IMG/VR virus record: IMGVR_UViG_3300029319_000449
Span: 1-25,560 of that record
Strand: one strand, 5' to 3'
DNA from: a virus
DNA length: 25,560 bases
Every line of letters begins with the position of its first letter. The stretch's first letter is position 1. The notes under the pieces were generated by a model, which searched no databases, was not told the origin of the DNA, and saw nothing but the letters and a program-made list of their open reading frames with translations. The translations under genes and the position numbers were made by a program. Shown piece after piece: positions 1 to 8,979 of this stretch.

Positions 1-120
1 CTCGGCTGCCGAAGGCCGCGCCCTCTTGTCGTGCCATTGGATCTCCCCATCCCTAACGCTGAACTGCGCCGCTGGGACCAAAGAATGGATGGCGCGGGCC
101 AGAGTGAAATTATCGGTCAT
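1..120 (-). CDS. Small phage protein next to the tail fiber gene, 3' end outside window
   Basis: The minus strand encodes an open frame beginning MTDNFTLARAIHSL that runs off the left edge after 40 residues. Its ATG overlaps the stop codon of the upstream fiber-like gene in an ATGA arrangement, which suggests translational coupling and supports the start. I recognise the general look of short proteins that follow tail-fiber genes in alphaproteobacterial phages, but I assign no function. It could be a fiber-assembly helper or an unrelated late gene; the missing C-terminus prevents a better call. Confidence 0.6.
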   Translation of the reverse strand, partial: MTDNFTLARAIHSLVPAAQFSVRDGEIQWHDKRARPSAAE

Positions 121-1124
121 GGACGAAGCTCCCGTGCATAGATAGTGGCTGTAGAGATGGCGCCATAGAAAGTTAGCTGCACCGTGGGGTCGTTAACCGC
201 TCCCCACGCCTGGAATTGACGCGGGGTAAGGCTGTTAACTGTGAACCTCCCCTCCATATGAACGAAAGCGGTTGTCGTAGCCGTAGCCGAACTGCCCGAC
301 ACAAGACTCCGGCCAATGCGATAGACTGGCGTGATATCTACCGAATCTGTTGTGTTTCTGATTTTCAGAATCCCGAATCTGGACGTTGGGGTTCCGGATA
401 CGCCATCTACCCCCGCGTATGGAATTATCGCGATGACCTCAATAATGCTGTCGCTGTATTTTGGAGTGATGATAACGGACAGGCCGAAATTCACCGATGT
501 TGTGCTTGTGGTGCTTGGAGAGGTCGTCAGGGTAGCCGAAACCTCCTGAACGCAAATTCTCTTTGCATTGGCAAAGCGGGCATCAGAGGGCCAGTAATTC
601 ACCAGCCGCCAATTTCCCGATCCTTCCGAGACGAATTCGGCCACGTCGCCGGCAGCGGTTGTGATGTTCACGCCCCCGAGAATGAGGCTTGTGGCGTTAT
701 GGGTGAGGGTGACGGACGCATCGAACTGCAATCGTATGATTGCCCCGGCCTGCAACGATGACAGTGCCGTAACTGGGCCAGAAGTCCCTGTCACGTCAAA
801 ATAGTTGCCGTCAGAGGGGATGGTGAGCGTGGCACCGCTGGCAATGTCACTGCCCTTGTACCAGAGGTGCTGCATCTTTCCCGAGGAAGCATTGAAGGCT
901 CCCGTAACGATCCAGTTCGTCCCGTCATAAACCTTCTCGATCCATGGCGTGGCGCTGTCATCGATCCACTTCGTCCCGGCCACGGCATAGGTCGGTGCAG
1001 TGCTGCCCTTGTGCCCAGACAAAATGGCGTCAAAGCTGTCGTCAGCCCGACTTGCAAACGTTGTGGGCGGTACAGCCCCACCGCTGTTATCGCGCGGGAC
1101 GCCCCAGGTTGTAGGTTGGCTCAT
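117..1124 (-). CDS. Tail fiber-like structural protein (335 aa)
   Basis: This 335-residue protein directly follows the large tail-tip gene and overlaps its end (ATG at 1124, upstream stop at 1121), the usual place for a distal fiber or receptor-contact protein. The N-terminal third contains GTKWID and YDGTNWI motifs, typical of phage proteins that begin with a short attachment module and a 'product description' repeat. The middle (about residues 95-180) is rich in Thr, Ser, Gly and Val and looks like beta-structure (SDGNYFDVTGTSG, LILGGVNITT). No catalytic motif, coiled coil or chaperone cleavage site is seen. Receptor contact is inferred from position and composition; a non-fiber structural role is possible. 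Confidence 0.65.
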   Translation of the reverse strand: MSQPTTWGVPRDNSGGAVPPTTFASRADDSFDAILSGHKGSTAPTYAVAGTKWIDDSATPWIEKVYDGTNWIVTGAFNASSGKMQHLWYKGSDIASGATLTIPSDGNYFDVTGTSGPVTALSSLQAGAIIRLQFDASVTLTHNATSLILGGVNITTAAGDVAEFVSEGSGNWRLVNYWPSDARFANAKRICVQEVSATLTTSPSTTSTTSVNFGLSVIITPKYSDSIIEVIAIIPYAGVDGVSGTPTSRFGILKIRNTTDSVDITPVYRIGRSLVSGSSATATTTAFVHMEGRFTVNSLTPRQFQAWGAVNDPTVQLTFYGAISTATIYARELRP

Positions 1125-4100
1125 GTTTCAATACTCCCATAGCCCACGGCTTGGTAATCGAACGATCGATCCACCATTGCGCCTGCACTGTTGAAAAAGG
1201 TCACGGTTGCGCCCGTCACAGACTTCCCGGTCACGGTCCAATAATCGCCCTGCAGCATGTCCTGGCCCGTGACATTAAGGGCCTTGAGTGACTTGAATGC
1301 TGGGCTGAACGCGATCGTCACGCCGGAAGCGGTCGATTGAATGTCTTCGCCCGCAACTATCCTATCTGGCATATCGACAGTGAAAACCGCGCTTGTCAGC
1401 AGAGGCGAAACCGAGGGCGTTATGCTCTCCAGTCGGACCCTGAATTCGAAAGCCCGCGCCGTATAATCGGAGATGCGAAGGTCTTCCCATTCCGACCAGG
1501 ACGGGGTGCCGGATGGGTCGTCGTCGGTATATCTGACCTGCGCTCGTGCCGCCCACCCGTCAGGGGAATCGAGGAATATATCCTCCCCGTCAAAGAAGTC
1601 GTCCCCATCAAAGAAGTCGACGCCGAACTCGACGCCGCCGACCGACAGCGCTGCCGTAAGATGACTGGTGTAAACCGAACCAAGGTCTATCTCCGTGGCA
1701 AGGCTGTAGTACCCGACTGGCTGTCGCGCCGCAGGAAATACGACGCCCTGATCGAAGAAATCGTCCGGGGCGAAGAAATCAGCAGTCGATTGCAGCACAA
1801 CACCGTTGGCACCCTCGTCAAAATACGTGCCTGTGTATGTGCCGCCAAAATCGGGGTCGTCGGTTGCTGTCTCAACAGCGTTCAGCCGATCAATTGGCTC
1901 TGTTCTGGCGACGATAGACGTGGCGCCGGTGCTAAAGACATTTCGCCATGACCTTGCTTTGATCAGATATGTGCCTTTGGCATACGGCGCGACATAGCTG
2001 GTGCCATTGAGTCCTGATACCAACGGCGTTGCCGACTGCCAGGTAGCACCCGTCACAGCGGGCGAGAACCGAATCTCATAGTCCTTAACGATGCTGTCGC
2101 TTGTGCCGGACCACGTCATAATGATGTTGGCCCCCGCAATGTCGGCGCGGAACGTCTCTACATCTCCGGGCACCCGGTAAGGGCCGACGATATCGAATGG
2201 GGCAGTGCGCCACGTCGATACGGCGCTGGAATAGACCGTTTGCACCCGGAGCTGGTAAGATCCCGCCTCCAATTGGAGAATGGTGTAGGCAGTGTCGGCA
2301 ACAGAAACGGCCGGCAGCCATTCCTCATCCTCGACATTTTTCCATTGAAGGTTGTAACTAACCGGAGCGCCTAGTGCAGGCGGCTGCCATGACACCTCAG
2401 CACCCGAAAACAGCATCACGCCGTCCTGCAGATAGCTCAGTTCCGTCGCAATCAGATCGCTCGGTGGCTGGTTGAACAGATCGACGGGCTCAGTAATCTG
2501 GCTATCAAAAGCAGGGATAGTGCCCTGATCTGCCTGATAGATCGCCGGAGCGTCATCAACCAGGGTCAGCCGTGCGGCGAAGTCAGCCGTTGGCGCAATT
2601 GCCTTGACGCGCAGGACGACGCTTTCGCTCCCCGTCACGCCGAACATATAGAGCGCGCCGACCTCTGGGGCTGTGCCGCCGGCTACAAGTTCGATCACCG
2701 AATTGGTTCCGGCGTCTGTCACTACGCTGCGCAGCACAGATGTACCGTCGCCCTGACGGAAGCGGATGACATAATCGCCATCAACTTCCATGGTCACGTC
2801 ACCATCAAGCGTGATCGTATCGCCAGAGACCGCCTTAACACGGCCAAAGCCAAGCCCCCATTTGGGAACGTCATGCGTCACCCGAACCCGGTCGCCGCGT
2901 GTGCAAACCAGATGCTCGAAATCCGTGCTCAGATTGTAGGTCTCGCGCCGCAGCCTAAGCTGGGCGATGTGATACCGGCCGAACTTCCAGATCAGGTCCG
3001 GGTCGGTGACGCCGGGGAACTCAAGCCCCTCAAAGCGGGTGGCGTTGGTTTCGTCATAGCCGTCGTCGTAAACGACCCGCTCGTCCTGCAGATAGTTGTT
3101 CTGCTCATTGACAAACCGCACCCGGAAGGCATGGGGCATGTCGATATAAGCACGCTGGCCCTGAAAGCCCGAGGAATTGGCGGGCGTGAAGTGCTGAACA
3201 ACAACGGCGTCAGGATCATCCCAGACCACGGACCATTTGCCGTCAACAAATGTGGGCACAGCCCGGCCGGCGGCGCAGATGGCCTTGAGCGTATCCCAGA
3301 CCGACCCCGAAAAGTCCCGCACCTGGTTGAAGGCGTAGCCCTGCGCGGTGCAGAACTCGTGCCAGTCGGCCAGTTGATCTAGGTCGATCTGACCAATGGC
3401 CACAGGGCGCTTGTTGGCCGAGCAGGTCAGCGCATGCCGGAACAGATCGGCCGGGTTGTTGCTGGGCTGGTCATCAACCCATGCAGACCCGCTCCATGAT
3501 GTCACGCGCGATGTCACGAGGCCGTTGAAAGTCTCGATGTTGCCCGACAGTTGCGCCGTCGCCCTGATGCGAATAGCGGTCAGCGCCAGAGGCACATCGG
3601 CATTGATCGGGTTTTCGTTACGAATGCCGCGCAGCGCGGACCAGACAACGTCCTCGGAGACCTGATCCTCCCCGCTATAGAGCGCAGAGGGGCGATCAAC
3701 GCGAACGTCATACTGCCCGCGCTCCACTTCCAGCCTGTAGGACTTGCGGATAGCGGTTTCGTCTGATCCCTTGAGCGTTACTTGCTGAAACTGGGTATAG
3801 CTTCCAGAACCTGCGGGCCTGTAGAGCAGCACAATCGTCACCGAACGGCTGATGCGCTTGCCGTCAGATTTGCGGTAGCGATAGAGCCCGCGCGGCGCCT
3901 GCAGATCGACAATGATCTCATCAATGTCAGGCGCGGTCGTGCGAACGTATTCGCTCTCGCCCTCAAGCGTGACGCTCAGGTCCTCCTGAAACACCTGCGC
4001 TGGAAAAAGCGTCGGCTCGCCGTCGCCCTCATACCCGTTGAAGGTCTGGGTCGTAACCTCATCAAATTCCGAGATCGAGGTTTCCCCGATCTTGAGATCG

Positions 4101-4708
4101 GAAATGGCCAAGGGCCCGTGCCCCCAACAGAACACGGCGCGCAAATACTGGTCATTGCCGCGCAGTTCGGTGTAGGGGCTAGCCGCATAGGACGGCGAAA
4201 CCCGATGGGTACCCAGTATGACCGGCACCGCGCCCCAGGGGCTTGTCTGGTTCCGTGCCCCGCCGATCGAATAGGTTGCCGATGCAGTGTCCCGCTCGAG
4301 ACTTGGCTTGGCCGGGGGGAACAACAGATTGGCGAGCAGTTGCAGTCCGGCGCCGATGGCCAGGTTCACCAGTGCAGTCCCGACCACGCCCAGCGACCCA
4401 ATCGCCGCGCTCAGCGAGGCTATGGCAGCCGTGATCGGGTCTTGCGGCACGCCGACCAGTTCAACGGTTTCGAGCGGGCACACGCTATCCCATCGGTCGA
4501 TCGGCACATCTTGACCGTCGGCCCGAACCGCACAGGGCAGTGTCCCGCTCCAATGCGCCGCGACGATCTCTGCAATGGTGTCGCCGGCCAGTGCCGTCGC
4601 AATTTCCTTGCGAGCATTGAAGGGATGGGGCGCAATCGTGACCTGAACCGTCTCGCCAGAGAGGAGGCGCGCGCGTTCAGCCGGCACAATGTTGACTTCG
4701 TGCTTCAC
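1121..4708 (-). CDS. Tail tip / host-specificity protein (lambda gpJ-like, TipJ family), 1195 aa
   Basis: This is the longest gene in the window. It lies after the NlpC/P60 gene, where gpJ sits in lambda-like tails. Residues 1-90 look like a small beta-rich domain, followed by a strongly hydrophobic stretch at about 92-130; this resembles lambda gpI joined to gpJ. The body carries the TipJ-type layout, with ILGTHRVSPSYAASPYTE and, further on, AVFCWGHGPLAISDLKIG. Two fibronectin type III-like segments lie at roughly residues 745-935 (SYNLQWKN; YEIRFSPA). Near residues 976-988 and 1030-1042 are short acidic-aromatic repeats of the DFFDG type. The protein should form the central tail hub/fiber and decide receptor binding. 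The start is supported by the overlap with the upstream stop at 4705. Confidence 0.88.
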   Translation of the reverse strand: MKHEVNIVPAERARLLSGETVQVTIAPHPFNARKEIATALAGDTIAEIVAAHWSGTLPCAVRADGQDVPIDRWDSVCPLETVELVGVPQDPITAAIASLSAAIGSLGVVGTALVNLAIGAGLQLLANLLFPPAKPSLERDTASATYSIGGARNQTSPWGAVPVILGTHRVSPSYAASPYTELRGNDQYLRAVFCWGHGPLAISDLKIGETSISEFDEVTTQTFNGYEGDGEPTLFPAQVFQEDLSVTLEGESEYVRTTAPDIDEIIVDLQAPRGLYRYRKSDGKRISRSVTIVLLYRPAGSGSYTQFQQVTLKGSDETAIRKSYRLEVERGQYDVRVDRPSALYSGEDQVSEDVVWSALRGIRNENPINADVPLALTAIRIRATAQLSGNIETFNGLVTSRVTSWSGSAWVDDQPSNNPADLFRHALTCSANKRPVAIGQIDLDQLADWHEFCTAQGYAFNQVRDFSGSVWDTLKAICAAGRAVPTFVDGKWSVVWDDPDAVVVQHFTPANSSGFQGQRAYIDMPHAFRVRFVNEQNNYLQDERVVYDDGYDETNATRFEGLEFPGVTDPDLIWKFGRYHIAQLRLRRETYNLSTDFEHLVCTRGDRVRVTHDVPKWGLGFGRVKAVSGDTITLDGDVTMEVDGDYVIRFRQGDGTSVLRSVVTDAGTNSVIELVAGGTAPEVGALYMFGVTGSESVVLRVKAIAPTADFAARLTLVDDAPAIYQADQGTIPAFDSQITEPVDLFNQPPSDLIATELSYLQDGVMLFSGAEVSWQPPALGAPVSYNLQWKNVEDEEWLPAVSVADTAYTILQLEAGSYQLRVQTVYSSAVSTWRTAPFDIVGPYRVPGDVETFRADIAGANIIMTWSGTSDSIVKDYEIRFSPAVTGATWQSATPLVSGLNGTSYVAPYAKGTYLIKARSWRNVFSTGATSIVARTEPIDRLNAVETATDDPDFGGTYTGTYFDEGANGVVLQSTADFFAPDDFFDQGVVFPAARQPVGYYSLATEIDLGSVYTSHLTAALSVGGVEFGVDFFDGDDFFDGEDIFLDSPDGWAARAQVRYTDDDPSGTPSWSEWEDLRISDYTARAFEFRVRLESITPSVSPLLTSAVFTVDMPDRIVAGEDIQSTASGVTIAFSPAFKSLKALNVTGQDMLQGDYWTVTGKSVTGATVTFFNSAGAMVDRSFDYQAVGYGSIET

Positions 4709-5097
4709 GCTTCCACCTTCGGACGGAAATAGCCTTCGATACGATTGCTCAGCGAGGCGGTGATTGGCGCCATCACAGACAGCCCGTCTCGCTTTTCGAT
4801 GTGCAGGATGCGCCGACCCGGAGCGGCGATGCCGACATGACAGGGCAGCTTGCCCCGCCTGATCAACACAACTGCCCCAGGAGCGGCTTTAGCGGGCAGC
4901 CAGCCATCAACCCCCACTGAGAACAGTTCCGCCGTTTCTGATCTATCCTCGGCGTTGGAATACGCCTCCGCGAAGGACCGGATCGATGTGCCTAGCTCAT
5001 GGGCGTAGAAAAGCCACACCAGCCCATAGCAATCGACGCCATCAAATCCGCGCCCGCCGCTTTTCCACGGCAGTCCGACATAACGATCAAAGTCCAT
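4705..5097 (-). CDS. NlpC/P60-family cysteine peptidase, tail tip (lambda gpK C-terminal-like), 130 aa
   Basis: The 130-residue protein fits the minimal NlpC/P60 fold. The candidate catalytic residues are C23 in the motif DGVDCYGLV, H87 in CHVGIA and H99 in ILHIEK. In phage tails this family acts as a peptidoglycan endopeptidase or assembly factor at the tail tip and corresponds to part of lambda gpK. Here it stands alone, without the JAMM domain of gpK. It follows the DUF1833-like gene and overlaps the start of the gpJ-like gene by four bases. The motifs are seen directly; the role in local cell-wall cutting during DNA entry is family knowledge. Confidence 0.88.
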   Translation of the reverse strand: MDFDRYVGLPWKSGGRGFDGVDCYGLVWLFYAHELGTSIRSFAEAYSNAEDRSETAELFSVGVDGWLPAKAAPGAVVLIRRGKLPCHVGIAAPGRRILHIEKRDGLSVMAPITASLSNRIEGYFRPKVEA

Positions 5098-5100
5098 GGC

Positions 5101-5604
5101 TCAGAACAGGCCGGGGAACATGCTCGGGACAAACGAGGTGCCAGGGAATGGCTCGCTGGCCAGCGAATCCACTTCCAGAGAAAACCGCACCACTTCGGCG
5201 TCGTAATCCGCGCTGCCTGTCAGCATGGCGGGAAACTCGATCTCTACAGTATCCGGGTCCGACGCCAGAACGATCTCGATCGCAACGCTGGCCGGCGCGG
5301 TAATGGAGCGGACCATTGTGATCAGCGACTGGTCAACGTTGTCGACCTCAAGCGCCACTTGGGGCGGTGCGTCGTCCGTTTCGCCAGACAGCACGACGCT
5401 GATCGGCACGAACTGGTAAACCTCGCCCCGGCTCGTGGTGCCATAACTCAAGGGGTCGGCCGATAGTCTCTCGGTGGCGTCGGTGGACAATCTGACCGGC
5501 TCGGCCAGATCGTCGTGCGTGATCGTGAGTAGCGCAACGATAACCTCGTCGGTCTGGGCGGCATAAAGCGCTCGCCGGAAGGTTTCCGAGACTGTTCGGC
5601 TCAC
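5101..5604 (-). CDS. DUF1833-family tail protein (lambda gpL-like position), 167 aa
   Basis: The protein starts MSRTVSETFRRALYAAQTDE and continues with TITHDDLAEPVRLSTD, which matches my memory of the DUF1833 family of minor tail proteins. These sit between the tape measure and the NlpC/P60 gene. The ATG overlaps the stop of the 117-aa tail gene (ATGA type). The sequence is mostly beta-like and acidic, has no Cys cluster, and ends in a hydrophobic SMFPGLF tail. By position it is the counterpart of lambda gpL, part of the tail-tip baseplate. It differs from gpL in having no visible iron-sulfur cysteines. Confidence 0.8.
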   Translation of the reverse strand: MSRTVSETFRRALYAAQTDEVIVALLTITHDDLAEPVRLSTDATERLSADPLSYGTTSRGEVYQFVPISVVLSGETDDAPPQVALEVDNVDQSLITMVRSITAPASVAIEIVLASDPDTVEIEFPAMLTGSADYDAEVVRFSLEVDSLASEPFPGTSFVPSMFPGLF

Positions 5605-5954
5605 GGCAAGACCTCGAGAGTGATCTGGTAGAAGTAATTCAGGCCGCGAACATCGGAAATCTGTGGCAGCTCATTGCCGAACTGGACCAGAAGATCATCG
5701 CCGGCGAAGGGATCGGGGAAATTGAACGGCAGAACCCCGCCGCCGGTCGTGGCGCTCACGAACGTCAGCAGGTCTGCGCGTTGGTCCTCATCGAGGGTCA
5801 TGCGGCCCGAAATGAAATAGGGCTGCAGAGAACCACGGCGCCGAACCTTTGGCACGCCCACATCGACCTGCGACCGCAGGCGATTGTCGGGCATGCTCTC
5901 CCTGTACCCCTCCTGCTCGAATTGCTGGGGTAGAGTTGCTGGCCAATCAACCAT
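5601..5954 (-). CDS. Minor tail protein, lambda gpM-like position (117 aa)
   Basis: This short protein begins MVDWPATLPQQFEQEGY and contains the motif VDVGVPKVRRRG. That form (two prolines near the start, then a conserved KxRRR) is common in small minor tail proteins placed after the tape measure. Length and position match lambda gpM, which sits in the tail-tip ring. It begins three bases after the tape measure stop and overlaps the following DUF1833 gene. No enzymatic motif is present. The role as a distal tail ring component is inferred from synteny and the recognisable N-terminus. Confidence 0.75.
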   Translation of the reverse strand: MVDWPATLPQQFEQEGYRESMPDNRLRSQVDVGVPKVRRRGSLQPYFISGRMTLDEDQRADLLTFVSATTGGGVLPFNFPDPFAGDDLLVQFGNELPQISDVRGLNYFYQITLEVLP

Positions 5955-5957
5955 GGG

Positions 5958-8594
5958 TCACCGCGATGCAAGACGGCCATTGAGGCCATAGCGTTGTTGG
6001 AGCGCCCTGCTCGTTTCAGAGCCGGGCGATGCGATCTTGCGGGCCACGATTTGGTCCAGCGTGACATCAAGCGATTGTGCGCTGCCGTCCTGCACCTTCG
6101 CCTGGGCAACTTCCTTGCCGCTGTCATCCACAAAACGAACAGTGAGGACGCTTCCGCTCCCCGCGCCGTTGCCGTTGGCCGCCACGCCGAGCCGCCCGTC
6201 TGGCCCGCGCCTCAAAGGCATGATCGCCTCCGGCCCGGCCTCACCCATCAGACCGATACCGTTGGCGAATGGGAAAAACGTGGGACTGGAAACAACTTGT
6301 CCAGAATAAGCGGACAGTCCGGGGCTATTGTACACATTTCCAAATGCGTTTGGCACGAACAGACCAGAAAGAAACCCTCCGATTCCGCCCGACGTGCCGC
6401 CGCCGAACAGCGCCGTAAAGGCTTGGTTGATCAGAAGCTGGCCCAGCGAACTGATAAGGTCTCGGATCGCATCTCCCGCACTCTTGGACCCGTTGATGAT
6501 CCCGGTGAACATGTTCGAGAAACCAGACGCGAGAGTATCGTTGATAGACTGTGCAAGCTCTTGCTGCTGTTGCAACATGCGGGACCGTTCTTCGGCCACG
6601 GCATAGGCGTCCGCCAGGGCATTGATTTCCCCGATCAACTCGTCGGTCACCGGAATACCGGCTTCCTGCGCGCCTTTGAGCAGGTCCATCGCCGTGTTGA
6701 AACGCGCAGCGGCTGTCTCTGACAGGCCGAAAGCCTGTTGCTGGCGCTCCAATGCCTCGATGTTGTCACGAACCGCCTGTGTGGCTTGCTCGTAGGCGTT
6801 AAGCTGGGCCTCTGCCCCGCCGCCTCCTCCAAGCGCCCCCAGACTTCCACCAACGCCGGGAACCCGGGGTGTAACGGACGATGACCCGCCGCGACCTCCA
6901 CGTTGGCCCGGTGATCCCGGCACATTCGGTTCGGGCGTGCCGTTCATCGCCAGATCCCAATAGTGGGCCGAATATCCGAACTCACGCTCTGCGGATGCGC
7001 GGGCGCGATCGGCCTCACTCAGCTGCAGATTGCCCGGTGATGCGATCGCCCCATAGGTCTCTGGAGCCCGGCCGGTGATGGCCGACATCATGTTCTCAAA
7101 GCCAACGAGTATATTGCCCCAAGCCGTGCGGAAAGCTGCCTCAACACTATAGGCAACACCGCGCAGGGCCCGATCCATTGCCGTCGCGCCGTTCTTGATG
7201 CTCTCGATGGCGCGGTTCGCTGTGCGTCCCGCCGCCTGCATGGCACTGCCGAATCCGCCGGCGCGGTCGATGGCCTCCCAAAGCTGATAGACCAGTTCGC
7301 CGAGAACCACGACAAGGGCGCCTAGCCCGGTTCGGATCAACGCTGCACGGGTTGCGACCAGTGCTGACACAAAGCCCCAGGTGGCAGCCGCAGCCGCTGC
7401 GATCGCACCACGGAAGGCAATGGCCCCAGCTACCGCGGCAACGCCTAGATATGAGACAAGGCGCTCCATATTGGCGGCCAGAATGTCCGCTGCTCCGGCC
7501 AGCAGTTCCAAAGCCGGAACCATGACGGACAGCAACACTTGCCCAGCGCCCAAGGCATGATCGCCAAAGCGGGCCATGACGACATTGAGGCGCTGATCGA
7601 GCGATTCCGAAACCCGGTTGAACGCTTCGTCCGCCGCCCCTGCCCGTTCCTCCATATCACCGAGGATGTCGTTGAACTTCTCGCCGCCCTGTCCCGCAAG
7701 CGAGAATACCGCCCGCAGGGCCTCGGTCGATCCGAACAGCATGGCAAGCGCTTCCTGGCTGCCCCCGGTCGCCTCGACCAGATATTCCATGAACCCGGCA
7801 AGGCCCATGGTCTGTGCCGCCGTGGCGCTGAACTCGATGCCAAGCTCTTTGGCCAGATCGACGGCCTGAGAGGAAGGCTTGAGCAACTGCGTCATGATGC
7901 CCGAAAGGCCCGTGACGGCCATCTCGGTCGACTGCCCCTGTGTGGTCAGCGCGGCCGTAGCGGCGACGATCTCATCAAAGCTCAGACCCACAGCCGTGGC
8001 CTGGGGGATAACCCGGCCCAGCGTGCTCGCCAGCTCGTCAATCGTGGTCTTGCCTGCCCTCATGCCGACGAACAGCGTATCGGCCGCGTCCGAAGCCGTG
8101 AGGCCACTGGCGGCATAGGCATTCGTTGCCGTGGTCAGGATATCGACCGCAACCGTGACCTGAGTGATGCCACCAATGGCGGTGCGGTTCGCGACCTCAA
8201 GCAATTCCGTTGCCTGTGCCGCATCCCCTGCCCCGGCAGAGATGGCCTGATAGAAGGCTTGAGCCTGTGACGCCGCCGTGGTGCCAAACTCTCGAGACAT
8301 GCGCCGCGAGGCTTCCGCGATGGCGTCGATCTCGCCTTCCACCACGGGGAGGAGCGTCGAGACTTCGGCCAATGCGGCATCGAACGCACGAGCCTCGCGG
8401 ATCATGGTGTTGAACGAGAACGTGACGGCGGCCAAAGCCGCGAACTGTGCCGCCATCCGACCGATGGTTTTGGCCACGCGGTCAGCGGTGCGATCCGTGC
8501 GGACGGCCTGACGCTCAAAGTCGTCAAGCCTTTTGCCCGCAACAGGAACGCTGTCGCTGCGAATTTCGAGCCCTAGTACCGCGAGATCGGCCAT
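5958..8594 (-). CDS. Phage tail tape measure protein (TP901-type core), 878 aa
   Basis: The protein sets tail length and is thought to leave the tail before DNA ejection. The N-terminal half holds the TP901/PhageMin_Tail core: DILTTATNAYAASGLTA, GMRAGKTTIDELASTLGRV and LSFDEIVAATAALTTQG. Around the middle are Ala-rich hydrophobic helices (AVAGAIAFRGAIAAAAAAT and a second GLGALVVVLGEL) that could span a membrane. A Gly/Pro/Ser-rich linker follows, then helical sequence, and the C-terminus has GEAGPEAIMPL, a very common tape-measure ending. At about 1.5 Å per residue the expected tail length is near 130 nm. The start follows the chaperone T stop by seven bases. Confidence 0.93.
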   Translation of the reverse strand: MADLAVLGLEIRSDSVPVAGKRLDDFERQAVRTDRTADRVAKTIGRMAAQFAALAAVTFSFNTMIREARAFDAALAEVSTLLPVVEGEIDAIAEASRRMSREFGTTAASQAQAFYQAISAGAGDAAQATELLEVANRTAIGGITQVTVAVDILTTATNAYAASGLTASDAADTLFVGMRAGKTTIDELASTLGRVIPQATAVGLSFDEIVAATAALTTQGQSTEMAVTGLSGIMTQLLKPSSQAVDLAKELGIEFSATAAQTMGLAGFMEYLVEATGGSQEALAMLFGSTEALRAVFSLAGQGGEKFNDILGDMEERAGAADEAFNRVSESLDQRLNVVMARFGDHALGAGQVLLSVMVPALELLAGAADILAANMERLVSYLGVAAVAGAIAFRGAIAAAAAATWGFVSALVATRAALIRTGLGALVVVLGELVYQLWEAIDRAGGFGSAMQAAGRTANRAIESIKNGATAMDRALRGVAYSVEAAFRTAWGNILVGFENMMSAITGRAPETYGAIASPGNLQLSEADRARASAEREFGYSAHYWDLAMNGTPEPNVPGSPGQRGGRGGSSSVTPRVPGVGGSLGALGGGGGAEAQLNAYEQATQAVRDNIEALERQQQAFGLSETAAARFNTAMDLLKGAQEAGIPVTDELIGEINALADAYAVAEERSRMLQQQQELAQSINDTLASGFSNMFTGIINGSKSAGDAIRDLISSLGQLLINQAFTALFGGGTSGGIGGFLSGLFVPNAFGNVYNSPGLSAYSGQVVSSPTFFPFANGIGLMGEAGPEAIMPLRRGPDGRLGVAANGNGAGSGSVLTVRFVDDSGKEVAQAKVQDGSAQSLDVTLDQIVARKIASPGSETSRALQQRYGLNGRLASR

Positions 8595-8601
8595 GTGATG
8601 C

Positions 8602-8829
8602 TCACTCCTTGGGCTTCTGCTTCGCCGCTTCGGTCATGAACGCATCATCCATGCGTTCGATGGCTTCGATCTCCCACGGCTCGGGATCTTCGCCACACAG
8701 GCGCGCCCATGCCGCAATGGCCTCGTACCCAATCGGGGAGAAGCCAAAGCCTGTGGATGCGCGTCTGTTGGAAAGGCGCCAGAACCAGTCCAGCAAATAA
8801 CCGTGGGAGATGGGTTCGGGCTCGTCCAC
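8602..8829 (-). CDS. Tail assembly chaperone, downstream (T-like) part; probably made as a -1 frameshift extension
   Basis: The 75 residues from a GTG at 8829 contain LLDWFWRLSNRRASTGFG, SPIGYEAIAAWARLCG and PWEIEAIERMDDAF, the pattern expected for the second tail chaperone reading frame of siphophages. Independent starting at GTG is possible. However, the same frame stays open upstream without a stop to 8979, crossing the end of the preceding chaperone gene (stop at 8931-8933). Codons from 8943 onward give a sensible sequence (YQALTESLVACIAFRVEYD). This is the lambda G/G-T arrangement, so the main product is probably a fused protein of about 262 aa made by -1 frameshifting. Confidence 0.8.
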   Translation of the reverse strand: MDEPEPISHGYLLDWFWRLSNRRASTGFGFSPIGYEAIAAWARLCGEDPEPWEIEAIERMDDAFMTEAAKQKPKE

Positions 8830-8930
8830 GACCTGACCGGCCGCTTCGAGGTGCTGACGGGTGGTCGCCCCGCCCTGCCTTACCGTGTCGTATTCAACCC
8901 GGAAGGCAATGCAGGCGACAAGGGATTCCG

Positions 8931-8979
8931 TCAGCGCTTGGTAAAACGGTCCAGATCGTCCGCGGCCTCCCCGACCTGC
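8931..8979 (-). promoter_or_regulatory. Probable -1 programmed frameshift window for the tail chaperones
   Basis: In the -1 frame a TGA lies at 8980-8982, and the zero-frame stop is at 8931-8933. Any slip joining the two chaperone frames must therefore fall in this 49-base window. The best site I can see is the run TTTT (8946-8943, minus strand): a P-site TTT can re-pair perfectly one base back, giving CGT TTT TAC. It is not a classical X-XXY-YYZ heptamer. A GGGGAGG run at 8972-8966 is a weaker candidate. Confidence 0.55.

Noticed and set aside
3782-4732. Plus-strand open frame of 316 codons opposite the tail tip gene
   Set aside because: It overlaps the N-terminal part of the gpJ-like gene on the other strand and reads as low-complexity Arg/Gly/Pro sequence without any domain.
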